Shown: positions 1 to 5,875, counted from the first letter of the stretch. The stretch is 6,376 nucleotides of DNA from Thermoplasmata archaeon (GCA_021828715.1 JAJZDF010000038.1:1-6376); one strand, 5' to 3'. Notes: generated from the sequence alone by a model not told the origin. Numbers and translations are program-made.

Positions 1-454
1 GCAGCTCCGGGTTGGCCGCCAGCGCGCGGGCGATCGCGACCCGCTGCTGTTCGCCGCCGCTGAGCCGGGCCGGGCGCCGGTCCGCAAGCGCCAGCAGGTC
101 GAACCGCTCGAGCACCGCGGCGACGGCGGGGTTCGGATCCGGCACGCCGCGGACCTCCAGCGGGTAGCGGACGTTCCGGAAGACCGTGCGGTGCGGGAAG
201 AGGCCGAGTCCCTGGGGCACGTAGCCGAGGCCGCGCGCCTCCGGGGGGAGGCCGGTGACGTCGATCCCGTCCCGGCGAAGACGGCCGCCGGCGAGCGGAA
301 GGAAGCCGGCGAGGGCGCGGAGGAGCGTGGTCTTGCCGGCGGCCGACGGCCCGACGACCGCCACGGTCCGGCCGGGGGCGAGTTCGAGGTCGAGCGGCCC
401 GAGCCGGAAGCCGTCGACGTCGACCTCGAGCCCCTCCGCCCGCCAACCGCTCAC
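1..454 (-). CDS. ABC transporter ATP-binding protein, molybdate/tungstate/sulfate type (partial, C-terminus outside window)
   Basis: This is the nucleotide-binding subunit that would power the importer formed with the two genes upstream of it, working on the cytoplasmic face of the membrane. Reading from a GTG at 454-452, about 151 residues are visible. The Walker A loop GPSAAGKT is at residues 35-42, the Q-loop (YVPQGLGLFPH) has Gln81, and the signature LSGGEQQRV is at 131-139. Walker B, the H-loop and any C-terminal regulatory domain lie beyond base 1, so the gene is cut by the window edge, not visibly broken. The start overlaps the permease stop by 4 bp (GTGA), and a GGGGGAG run 8 bases upstream could serve as ribosome binding site. 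The GTG and the overlap support translational coupling. The family (ModC/WtpC/CysA-like) is inferred from the partner proteins and the compact N-terminal half. Substrate cannot be told from this subunit. Confidence 0.92.
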   Translation of the reverse strand, partial: MSGWRAEGLEVDVDGFRLGPLDLELAPGRTVAVVGPSAAGKTTLLRALAGFLPLAGGRLRRDGIDVTGLPPEARGLGYVPQGLGLFPHRTVFRNVRYPLEVRGVPDPNPAVAAVLERFDLLALADRRPARLSGGEQQRVAIARALAANPEL

Positions 455-1323
455 GGGGCGAGCTCCCCCCGCCGCCACGGGAGCCATCCGGTCTGCTCGG
501 CGGCGCGCACGGCGAGGAAGATCGCGAAGGCGATGAGGAGGAAGAACGAGCTCACCGCGGCGGCGCCCGCCAGGTTGCCGTTCTCGAACAGCTCGTAGAC
601 GTAGACCGAGATCGGGTTGGCGACCGGGCCGCCGTAGAGGCCGCCCGGAAAGACGTACGCCGCGAGGAGGAGGAGCCCGCCGATCTCGCTGACGGCGCGC
701 GCCCAGGTGAGCAGGAGGCCGGCGACGATCCCCCGGCCCGCGACCGGGAGCGTCACGGTCAGGAACGCCGCCGCCGGAGCGGCGCCGAGGGAGCGGGACG
801 CCTCGACGAGGCGCGGGTCGACCGCCCGGAAGGCGAGTTGGCTCGCCACGACGGTGTACGGGGCGCTCACCGCGACCATCACGAGCACGACGCCCGCGAT
901 CGAGTCGTAGACCGGGAGGCCGAGGGCCGCCGTAACGGCATGCAGCGGCGCCGACGGGACGGCGAGCAGGAAGTAGAACCCGAGCCCGACCATGAGGTGG
1001 GGGACGACGACCGGGAGCGTCACGAGCGACTCGACCACTCCCCGGCCGGGGAACTGCCGCCGGGCGAGCAGGTAGCCGAGCGGCACGGCGAGGACGGCGC
1101 TCGCGGCGACCGCCAGCGCCGAGGCGTAGAGCGTGAGGAGGATCGCCTGCTGGACCGGTGCGCTCTCGGCCGCCGCGACCCAGCGCGCCGGGGGTGCGTA
1201 GGCGAAGATCGCGGCAATCGGGAGGAGGAACAGGAGGAGGAGGGAGGCCGAGAGGACCGATCCGAGGGCGAGCCAGAGACGACCCGGGGCGGTACGGGGC
1301 GCGGGGCGCTCCCCTCGAGTCAC
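451..1323 (-). CDS. ABC transporter permease, ModB/WtpB-like
   Basis: This is the membrane-spanning subunit of the importer, 290 residues with a GTG start that overlaps the binding-protein stop by 4 bp (GTGA). Hydrophobic segments are visible at about residues 16-42, 60-86, 97-121, 142-163, 194-220 and 255-273, which fits a six-helix type I importer permease. The cytoplasmic coupling loop (EAA motif) is seen at 174-193: it begins EASRSLG and ends TLP, followed by the usual hydrophobic stretch. Length and the sequence LPVVVPHLMVG (103-113) resemble molybdate, tungstate and sulfate permeases. The reading frame stays open far upstream through the binding-protein gene, but that extension is arginine- and proline-rich nonsense and overlaps a clearly real gene, so the GTG at 1323-1321 is chosen. 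The gene sits between binding protein and ATPase in one operon. Tungstate or molybdate is the likeliest cargo by family, but not proven. Confidence 0.9.
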   Translation of the reverse strand: MTRGERPAPRTAPGRLWLALGSVLSASLLLLFLLPIAAIFAYAPPARWVAAAESAPVQQAILLTLYASALAVAASAVLAVPLGYLLARRQFPGRGVVESLVTLPVVVPHLMVGLGFYFLLAVPSAPLHAVTAALGLPVYDSIAGVVLVMVAVSAPYTVVASQLAFRAVDPRLVEASRSLGAAPAAAFLTVTLPVAGRGIVAGLLLTWARAVSEIGGLLLLAAYVFPGGLYGGPVANPISVYVYELFENGNLAGAAAVSSFFLLIAFAIFLAVRAAEQTGWLPWRRGELAP

Positions 1324-2486
1324 GGGATCAGGCCGAGCGCCCAGGACGGCATCGGGACGACGTCCGGTGCCAGCAGAGGAGGCACGGCACCCGGCCGGTC
1401 GACCCAGCCGGGAAAGATGGGGGTGAACGCGCCGTTCTCGGAGAGGACCGCACTCCCCTGCGGAGAGAGGACGAGGTGGAGGAACGCCGCTCCGAGCGCC
1501 GGGTTCGGGGCATCCCGCGGCACGGTGATCCCGAAGAGCACCGGCGCCGGTACGACCTTCTCGGGAGCCCCGGTCGACGAAAGGATCGTGGTCGAGAGCC
1601 GGGCGTAGTCGGCGAGCGCCGCCGAGGAGTTCGACGCCAGGCCGACGATCGGGTCGAACGGGACGTAGGCGAGGTGCGGCCCGGCGAACTTCACGGAGAA
1701 CGCCCGGTAGGTGATCGCCGCCGACACCACCCCCTCCTCGACGAGCGAGGCGGCCTGGGCCTCGCTCTCGGGCCGGGTGATTGCCGGGTTCGGCCGGGCG
1801 AACGCCCCGGGCGCCCCCGAGTAGAAGTGGCCGTAGACCGCGGAGACGTTGCCGCCGCCGTAGAGCATCCCCTCCAGCATCATGCTGAAGATCTCGTTGT
1901 AGCCGTTCGGGTCGGTCGAGGCGTTCCAGACGCCGAACGGGGCGACCCCGGGGGTCGCTACGGCGCGGAGGAGGACGCTCCCCCAGTTCGTCGAGTTGAT
2001 CCCGTCGAAGGCCGCGATCGTGGGGTTGTAGACCAGGACCTCGGGGGTGGAGGCGAAGACGACCTCGTAGCTCGCCGACCCCGGTTCGAGGAGCGCGGGG
2101 GCGAGCCGGAAGTCCGCGAGCGCGGCCACGTCCGCGACGTCGATGCCGGTGGTGATCCCGGTCGTGATCCCGAGCGACCCCGTGTAGATCTGCGTTGCCG
2201 ACGGCGCCGAGACGCCGGGGTTCTCGGCGGCGAGGTCGCCCGCCAGGGTCGGGAAGTACGGGCTCAGCGTGCCCGCCGCCAGCAGGGAGAAGGTCGAGTT
2301 GCCGGTCGGGGAGCCGGCGGCGGAACCGCCCCGCCCGAGGGAGCCGGCGACGTAGGCGAGGCCGCCGACGGCCCCCGCCACGACCACGACGATCACGACC
2401 CACACCGCGGTCGGGGCGACGTAGCTCCGGGGCCAGGGCCGGCCCGCTCGTCCGGGCGGGACCGGCGGGCGCTCGCGGGCGCGCAT
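1320..2486 (-). CDS. Membrane-anchored ABC solute-binding protein, WtpA/ModA-like (tungstate/molybdate family)
   Basis: This is the extracytoplasmic receptor that would capture an oxyanion and deliver it to the permease encoded next. It has 388 residues. A basic, proline-rich N-terminus is followed by one hydrophobic helix (about 26-49) that looks like an uncleaved signal anchor; no lipobox cysteine is visible. The receptor domain starts near residue 65 with LLAAGTLSPYF, equivalent to the AGSL phosphate-like loop of WtpA, and continues with a second loop YTGSL (101-105). DPNGYNE (192-198) corresponds to the DPCGYR motif of WtpA, keeping the metal-coordinating Asp (192). At the place where WtpA has a second ligand, Glu in EYKS, this protein has Thr259 (ITYRA), so the six-coordinate tungstate geometry known for archaeal WtpA may not hold. 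The start ATG is supported by a TATA-like box 27 bp upstream. The upstream sodX-like gene ends 9 bp before this start. Alternative: a related sulfate or other anion receptor. Confidence 0.85.
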   Translation of the reverse strand: MRARERPPVPPGRAGRPWPRSYVAPTAVWVVIVVVVAGAVGGLAYVAGSLGRGGSAAGSPTGNSTFSLLAAGTLSPYFPTLAGDLAAENPGVSAPSATQIYTGSLGITTGITTGIDVADVAALADFRLAPALLEPGSASYEVVFASTPEVLVYNPTIAAFDGINSTNWGSVLLRAVATPGVAPFGVWNASTDPNGYNEIFSMMLEGMLYGGGNVSAVYGHFYSGAPGAFARPNPAITRPESEAQAASLVEEGVVSAAITYRAFSVKFAGPHLAYVPFDPIVGLASNSSAALADYARLSTTILSSTGAPEKVVPAPVLFGITVPRDAPNPALGAAFLHLVLSPQGSAVLSENGAFTPIFPGWVDRPGAVPPLLAPDVVPMPSWALGLIP

Positions 2487-2511
2487 CGATATGGGTTATT
2501 CCCACATCGAT
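2485..2511. repeat. Perfectly placed 11-bp inverted repeat (one G/T mismatch) over the binding-protein promoter
   Basis: On the plus strand the left arm is ATCGATATGGG (2485-2495), the spacer TTATT (2496-2500) and the right arm CCCACATCGAT (2501-2511). Ten of eleven positions are complementary and the eleventh is a G-U type pair. The repeat contains the stop codon of the sodX-like gene, overlaps the promoter-distal end of the TATA-like box and takes in the first two bases of the binding-protein ATG. It is an AT-rich island in very GC-rich DNA. The simplest reading is an operator for a dimeric repressor of the transporter operon. A hairpin in a read-through mRNA is also possible. Confidence 0.7.
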
Positions 2512-2885
2512 TTAATCCTGTTCCCGTCCTCCGGGAAGAGGGCGCGGCGGCGCGCGGGCGGCGCGTAGCAGGCGACCACCCGCCCGACCAGCCGGTCGAG
2601 CGGGACCGTCCCGAACGAGCGGCTGTCCCGCGACGTGCCCGGCGCATCGCCGACCACGAACGCCGCGCCCCCCTCCACCGAACGGATCCGCTTCACGAGC
2701 CAGCGCTCCGGCCCCCCGGGATCGACCAAGACGACGATCTCGCCCGGGGCGGGCGGAGCGCTTCGGTAGGCCCCGAGGTCGACCCAGAGCCGGTCCCCGG
2801 GGAGGAGGGTCGGGCGCATGCTGTCGTCGCGGACGAGGACGCGTCGCCGTCGCCCGAACGGGGGGCGGGGCAGGCGTTCCGGCAC
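2496..2885 (-). CDS. sodX: S26-family signal peptidase, probable nickel superoxide dismutase maturation protease
   Basis: This small serine protease probably removes the NiSOD propeptide so that the nickel-binding N-terminal His is freed. From GTG at 2885-2883 it has 129 residues. Catalytic Ser22 lies in DDSMRPTLLPGD and the general base Lys65 in WLVKRIRS. The family box GDAPGTSRDSRSFG is at 79-92, followed by VPLDRLVGRV. A Ser/Lys dyad is the bacterial type; archaeal Sec11-like signal peptidases use Ser/His, so this gene is bacterial-like and possibly acquired by transfer. No transmembrane helix is visible, fitting a soluble SodX-type protease. The next in-frame ATG (2819) would lose the catalytic Ser. 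The frame is open much further upstream, but that part is antisense to sodN. GTG at 2900 is another possible start. It is divergent from sodN with 30 bp between start codons. The specific assignment depends on that pairing plus the short length. Confidence 0.85.
   Translation of the reverse strand: MPERLPRPPFGRRRRVLVRDDSMRPTLLPGDRLWVDLGAYRSAPPAPGEIVVLVDPGGPERWLVKRIRSVEGGAAFVVGDAPGTSRDSRSFGTVPLDRLVGRVVACYAPPARRRALFPEDGNRIKSMWE
2510..2516 (-). promoter_or_regulatory. TATA-like box of the ABC importer operon
   Basis: Read on the minus strand the sequence is ATTAAAT, centred 27 bp upstream of the A of the binding-protein ATG. This is the distance expected for an archaeal promoter with a leaderless transcript. 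The box lies inside the last codons of the sodX-like gene, so the transporter could be transcribed independently of it. The match is by eye, with no clear BRE element upstream. Confidence 0.5.
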
Positions 2886-2895
2886 CTTTATGCCG
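2880..2895. repeat. Short inverted repeat enclosing the sodN TATA box
   Basis: CGGCA (2880-2884) and TGCCG (2891-2895) are complementary arms of 5 bp around the 6-bp spacer CCTTTA. The repeat wraps the TATA-like element of sodN and covers the GTG start of the sodX-like gene. It may be an operator serving both divergent genes, but arms this short in GC-rich DNA can occur by chance. Confidence 0.3.
2887..2892 (+). promoter_or_regulatory. TATA-like box of sodN
   Basis: TTTATG, in the context CCTTTATGCC, is the only AT-rich stretch in the 30-bp gap between the sodX-like gene and sodN. It is centred about 27 bp before the ATG of sodN, which implies a leaderless transcript. It also supports the choice of this ATG over upstream in-frame starts. 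Confidence 0.55.
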
Positions 2896-2915
2896 CCCAC
2901 GGCGCTCGCGCGGTC

Positions 2916-3443
2916 ATGTCGGTTGACCGTTCGTTCCGCGGATGGATGGGACGCGTGCTGGACGCCGTGCTCCCTCCCCGGCCTGTCTACGCCCACTGCG
3001 ACATCCCGTGCGGTATTTACGATCCGCACGAAGCCCAGATCGCGGCGCTGACCGTGATCCGGATGGACCAACTGATCGCCGAACTCGCCGTTCCCGCGGC
3101 CGACGCGAAGCCCGAGGAGCGGTCGGCGTACGGCTCGAAGCTCGCTCGCTACACCGCCGTCAAGGAACAGCACGCCGAGCGGGTCAAGAGCGAGGTCCGC
3201 GTGATCTGGGGGGACTTCTTCACCCCCGAGCACGCGACGAAGTTCCCGACCGTCCACGACCTCGTCTGGCGGATCATGAAGCAGGCGTCGAAGGCGCGCC
3301 AGGGGACGAACCTCGCGGACGCGCAGGAACTGCTCCGTCTCGTCCAGGAGTTCGCGGAGATCTTCTGGCAGGCCAAAGGGGCGAAGACCCGGCGGGTCCC
3401 CTCGCAACAGAAGCCGGGCGGCGAACTGGTCGTCCCGGCCTGA
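2916..3443 (+). CDS. sodN: Nickel-dependent superoxide dismutase (NiSOD) precursor
   Basis: This enzyme dismutates superoxide to oxygen and hydrogen peroxide at a Ni(II/III) centre, normally as a cytoplasmic homohexamer of four-helix bundles. The precursor has 175 residues. The nickel hook HCDIPCGIYDP is at 27-37, giving His1, Cys2, Cys6 and Tyr9 of the mature enzyme (His27, Cys28, Cys32, Tyr35). The 26-residue propeptide ends in VYA before the cleavage site. The rest matches the family: KEQHAE (83-88), VIWGDFF (96-102) and a closing EIFWQAKGAK (148-157). The mature part, 149 residues, is longer than the roughly 117 of Streptomyces NiSOD, with extra residues after the first helix and a tail after 157. 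Compared with Streptomyces, Arg39 is kept (Arg78), but Glu17 and Arg47 are Ala43 and His86. From memory, the latter is also seen in the HCxIPCGIYD clade. The propeptide has no obvious Sec signal. The divergent protease gene and promoter suggest co-regulation, perhaps by nickel. Confidence 0.95.
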   Translation: MSVDRSFRGWMGRVLDAVLPPRPVYAHCDIPCGIYDPHEAQIAALTVIRMDQLIAELAVPAADAKPEERSAYGSKLARYTAVKEQHAERVKSEVRVIWGDFFTPEHATKFPTVHDLVWRIMKQASKARQGTNLADAQELLRLVQEFAEIFWQAKGAKTRRVPSQQKPGGELVVPA

Positions 3444-3475
3444 GCCCGCGGTCGATCCGCGCGCCCCCTCCGGAC

Positions 3476-3479
3476 GGAG
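3476..3479 (+). promoter_or_regulatory. Shine-Dalgarno-like site of hutH
   Basis: GGAG lies 7 bases before the GTG start of hutH. No AT-rich box exists 25-30 bp upstream of that start, in contrast to sodN. This supports hutH being a leadered downstream gene on the sodN transcript, and it supports the GTG start. Confidence 0.4.
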
Positions 3480-3486
3480 CGTTCCC

Positions 3487-5013
3487 GTGACGGAGCCGCT
3501 CCCGGTCGACGGCCGCTCCCTCTCCCTCGAGGGATTCCTCGACGTCGTCCGCCGCGGGCGGGCGCTCGCCCTCGCTCCCGCCGCGCGCGCCGCCGTCGAG
3601 GCGAGCCGCCGGGCCGTCGAGCGGGCGATCGCCGAGAATCGGCCGGTCTACGGGGTCACGACGGCGTTCGGCGCTCTTTCCGACCGCACGATCCCCCCGG
3701 ACCGGGCACGCGAACTGCAGCGTTCGCTCGTCCGCAGCCACGCGAGCGGCGCGGGCCCGCCGCTGCCCCGGGAGGTCGTCCGGGGGATGCTGCTCCTCCG
3801 GGCGAACTCGCTCGCCGCCGGCCATTCGGGCGTCCGTCCGGTGGTGGTCGAGCGGCTCGTCGACCTCCTTGGCCGGGACCTGGTCCCTTCGGTCCCGGAG
3901 CAGGGGTCGGTCGGCGCTTCGGGGGACCTCGCCCCGCTCGCGCACGTCGCGCTCGCGCTCCTCGGGGAAGGGGATTTCCTGGCCGCCGGGGACGCCCCGC
4001 CCGAACCGGCGGCGGCGGTCCTCGCGCGGAACGGCATCCCCCCGCTCGAGCTGGCGGAGAAGGAAGGGGTCGCCCTCCTCAACGGGACCGCGTTGATGGG
4101 CAGCTACCTCGCCTTGGCCGTCGACGACCTCGGCCGCCTCTTGGACGCCGCGACGATCGCCGCGGCGCTCTCGTTCGACGCCCTGCACGGGAACCCGGAG
4201 TCGCTCGACGACCGCCTCGGCGAGGTACGGTGCGATCCGGAGCACCGGCGCGTCGCCGCGGCGCTGCGGGCGCTCCTCGACGGGAGCGACCTCGCGGTGC
4301 GCCCCGAGGGCTGGGCGGGCCAGGACCCGTACACGCTCCGCTGCCTCCCCCAGGTCCTGGGGGCGGTGCGGCTGGCGCTCGGGTTCGCGGAGTCGGTCGC
4401 GCGGCGGGAGCTGAATGCGGTCACCGACAACCCCGTCGTCTTCGGGGACGACTTCGTGAGCGGAGGGAACTTCCACGGCCAGCCCCTCGCGCTCGCGCTC
4501 GACACGCTCGCGATCGGCGGCCAATACCTCGCCGCCTTCTCCGAGCGTCGGACGTCCCGCCTCCTCCACCCCGCCCTGAACCGCGGCCTGCCCGCGTTCC
4601 TTGCCCCGACACCCGGGGGCAGTTCGGGCCTCATGATCCCGCAGTACCTGGCCGCGGCGCTCGTCAACGAGAACCAGACCCTCGTCCACCCGGCGAGCGC
4701 CGCGAGCCTCCCGACGTCGGCGGACCAGGAGGACTTCGTCAGCATGGGCCCGTGGGCCGGCGCGAAGCTCCGCCGGCTCCTCGCGAACACCGCGCGCGTG
4801 CTCGCGGTCGAGTGGATCGTCGCCGGCCAGGCGCTCGAGCTCCGCGCGCCCCGGCGCGGCGGCCGGGGGAGCGCGGCCGCGCTGCGCGTCCTTCGGGAAC
4901 GGGTCGCCCCGTGGACGGAGGACCGTAGCCCCGCGCCGGACATCGAGGCGGTCGCCGAGGAGATCCGAACCGGCGCTGCGGTCGCGCAGGTACGCCTGGC
5001 CGTTCCGTTCTAG
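3487..5013 (+). CDS. hutH: Histidine ammonia-lyase (MIO-dependent aromatic amino-acid lyase)
   Basis: It removes ammonia from L-histidine to give trans-urocanate, the first step of histidine degradation, in the cytoplasm as a tetramer. The protein has 508 residues, the usual length. The Ala-Ser-Gly triad that cyclises to the MIO cofactor is at 144-146 (GSVGASGDLAPL). The active-site set is complete: Tyr55 (VYGVTTAFG), His85 (SHASG), Asn199 (LLNGTAL), Tyr282 and Arg285 (QDPYTLRC), and Glu415 (SADQEDF). This Glu is typical of histidine lyases, whereas phenylalanine and tyrosine lyases usually differ here. One oddity is Phe417 where histidine lyases normally have His (QEDHVSM). The GTG start is supported by GGAG 7 bases upstream and by the N-terminal length. 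It begins 43 bp after sodN on the same strand, probably one transcript. No urocanase or other hut gene is in view, so a role in another pathway or a slightly shifted substrate is possible. Confidence 0.92.
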   Translation: MTEPLPVDGRSLSLEGFLDVVRRGRALALAPAARAAVEASRRAVERAIAENRPVYGVTTAFGALSDRTIPPDRARELQRSLVRSHASGAGPPLPREVVRGMLLLRANSLAAGHSGVRPVVVERLVDLLGRDLVPSVPEQGSVGASGDLAPLAHVALALLGEGDFLAAGDAPPEPAAAVLARNGIPPLELAEKEGVALLNGTALMGSYLALAVDDLGRLLDAATIAAALSFDALHGNPESLDDRLGEVRCDPEHRRVAAALRALLDGSDLAVRPEGWAGQDPYTLRCLPQVLGAVRLALGFAESVARRELNAVTDNPVVFGDDFVSGGNFHGQPLALALDTLAIGGQYLAAFSERRTSRLLHPALNRGLPAFLAPTPGGSSGLMIPQYLAAALVNENQTLVHPASAASLPTSADQEDFVSMGPWAGAKLRRLLANTARVLAVEWIVAGQALELRAPRRGGRGSAAALRVLRERVAPWTEDRSPAPDIEAVAEEIRTGAAVAQVRLAVPF

Positions 5014-5020
5014 GGCCCCG

Positions 5021-5854
5021 TCACCGGAGGAGCGGCACCGGGGGGGCCGACGGTGCGAACTCCCCCGGGCCGGGGGTAGTCGGCCCGCCGCCGTCCGAGA
5101 AGCGGACCTGCTGGCCGCAGGCCGGGCATCCGTAGACCCGGACGCCGCGGTGGCGCAACGGGGTCCGGCATTTGGGGCACGGGATCGGCTGGTTCGTCAC
5201 CCACGCGGCGAACATCTCCTGCGATCGCCGGTCGGGCGACAGGCTCCGGTCCGCCGTCGCCGGGGGCGAGGCGGGCGGCGCTATTCGGGGGGTAGGCGGG
5301 TCGATGCGGAGGGAGGCGGGAAGCGCCGGTGGCGGTGACGCGGTCGGGGCGCTCCGGGGCCGGGCGGGGCCGAGGTCGGCGGGGACGGAAGGCGGCGGGG
5401 CGACGGACGGGGGAGGCGAGGCGTCCGTGGGGCCCCGGTTCGACGAGAGCCGCCCGCATTGGGGGCAGACGAGGAGTCCGCTCGACCCCGTGGAGAGGAG
5501 CGCGACGCGGCAGTGGGGGCAGCGGATCTTGAGACCGCCGGCCGTGAACGACGGGCCCGGGGCGAGCCGGGTGGGCGGCGTGGGCGACGGCGGTCCGTCG
5601 GAGGGAGCACCGACCGGGACGGGAGCCGGGGCCGACGCCGGCGGGGAGGCGACCCAGCGGACCGTGCGGCGGGCCGGGTCGTAGACGAGCGGGGAGTTCG
5701 GGCGGGCGAGTTCGTGGGCGAGGAGCTTCTCGGTCTTTCGCTCGCGCCAGGAGAGCGCCGCGGAGATCCCGGGGACGCTGGCGGTGCCGAGCGCCCGCAC
5801 GGCGGAACGGAGGTGCTCCAAGTCGGACACCGAAGGGCCGAAGAGGGGGGCCAT
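5021..5854 (-). CDS. Unrecognised protein: winged-helix-like N-terminus plus two zinc ribbons with proline-rich linkers
   Basis: I do not recognise this as a named family. The 277-residue protein has a predicted helical N-terminal domain (about 9-68: helices around DLEHLRSAVRALG and SWRERKTEKLLAHEL, then a beta-like VYDP...RTVRWV) resembling a winged helix. A Pro/Ala/Ser linker (69-108) follows. Zinc ribbon 1 has Cys112, Cys115, Cys130 and Cys133. A second Pro-rich linker (141-206) leads to a short helix (211-220) and zinc ribbon 2 with Cys226, Cys229, Cys243 and Cys246. A Pro/Gly tail ends the protein. Such architecture suggests a DNA- or RNA-binding or regulatory scaffold, but no catalytic residues are seen. 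The start ATG is supported by a TATA-like box about 26 bp upstream. The stop lies 8 bp from the hutH stop, convergent. The intact cysteine pairs and consistent frame argue for a real gene, although the linkers are low complexity. Confidence 0.8.
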   Translation of the reverse strand: MAPLFGPSVSDLEHLRSAVRALGTASVPGISAALSWRERKTEKLLAHELARPNSPLVYDPARRTVRWVASPPASAPAPVPVGAPSDGPPSPTPPTRLAPGPSFTAGGLKIRCPHCRVALLSTGSSGLLVCPQCGRLSSNRGPTDASPPPSVAPPPSVPADLGPARPRSAPTASPPPALPASLRIDPPTPRIAPPASPPATADRSLSPDRRSQEMFAAWVTNQPIPCPKCRTPLRHRGVRVYGCPACGQQVRFSDGGGPTTPGPGEFAPSAPPVPLLR

Positions 5855-5875
5855 CGACGCCCCGGCGACGCCGCG

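Noticed and set aside
127..143. GGTTCGGATCC resembling a tRNA T-loop
   Set aside because: It is inside the ATPase coding sequence, and no acceptor or anticodon stems flank it.
1324..2505. Upstream extension of the permease reading frame
   Set aside because: The extension is low-complexity Arg/Pro/Gly sequence overlapping the binding-protein gene in another frame; the GTGA overlap gives a natural start at 1323.
1158..2915. Long plus-strand open frame running through the transporter region into sodN
   Set aside because: It is in frame with sodN but antisense to three well-supported transporter/protease genes, and its product is Arg/Gly/Asp-rich with no motifs. sodN starts at 2916, where the TATA box spacing and propeptide fit.
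2886..3407. N-terminal extension of the sodX-like protease to an ATG at 3407
   Set aside because: It lies entirely antisense to sodN and shows no protease or membrane-anchor features. Open antisense frames are expected at this base composition.
3274..4943. Large antisense open frames opposite hutH
   Set aside because: Products are Arg/Glu/Gly- or Ser/Arg-rich without domains; hutH on the other strand has a full catalytic set.
5172..5684. Plus-strand 170-codon frame opposite the zinc-ribbon gene
   Set aside because: Gly/Arg/Ala-rich and motif-free, whereas the minus-strand frame shows two intact zinc ribbons.
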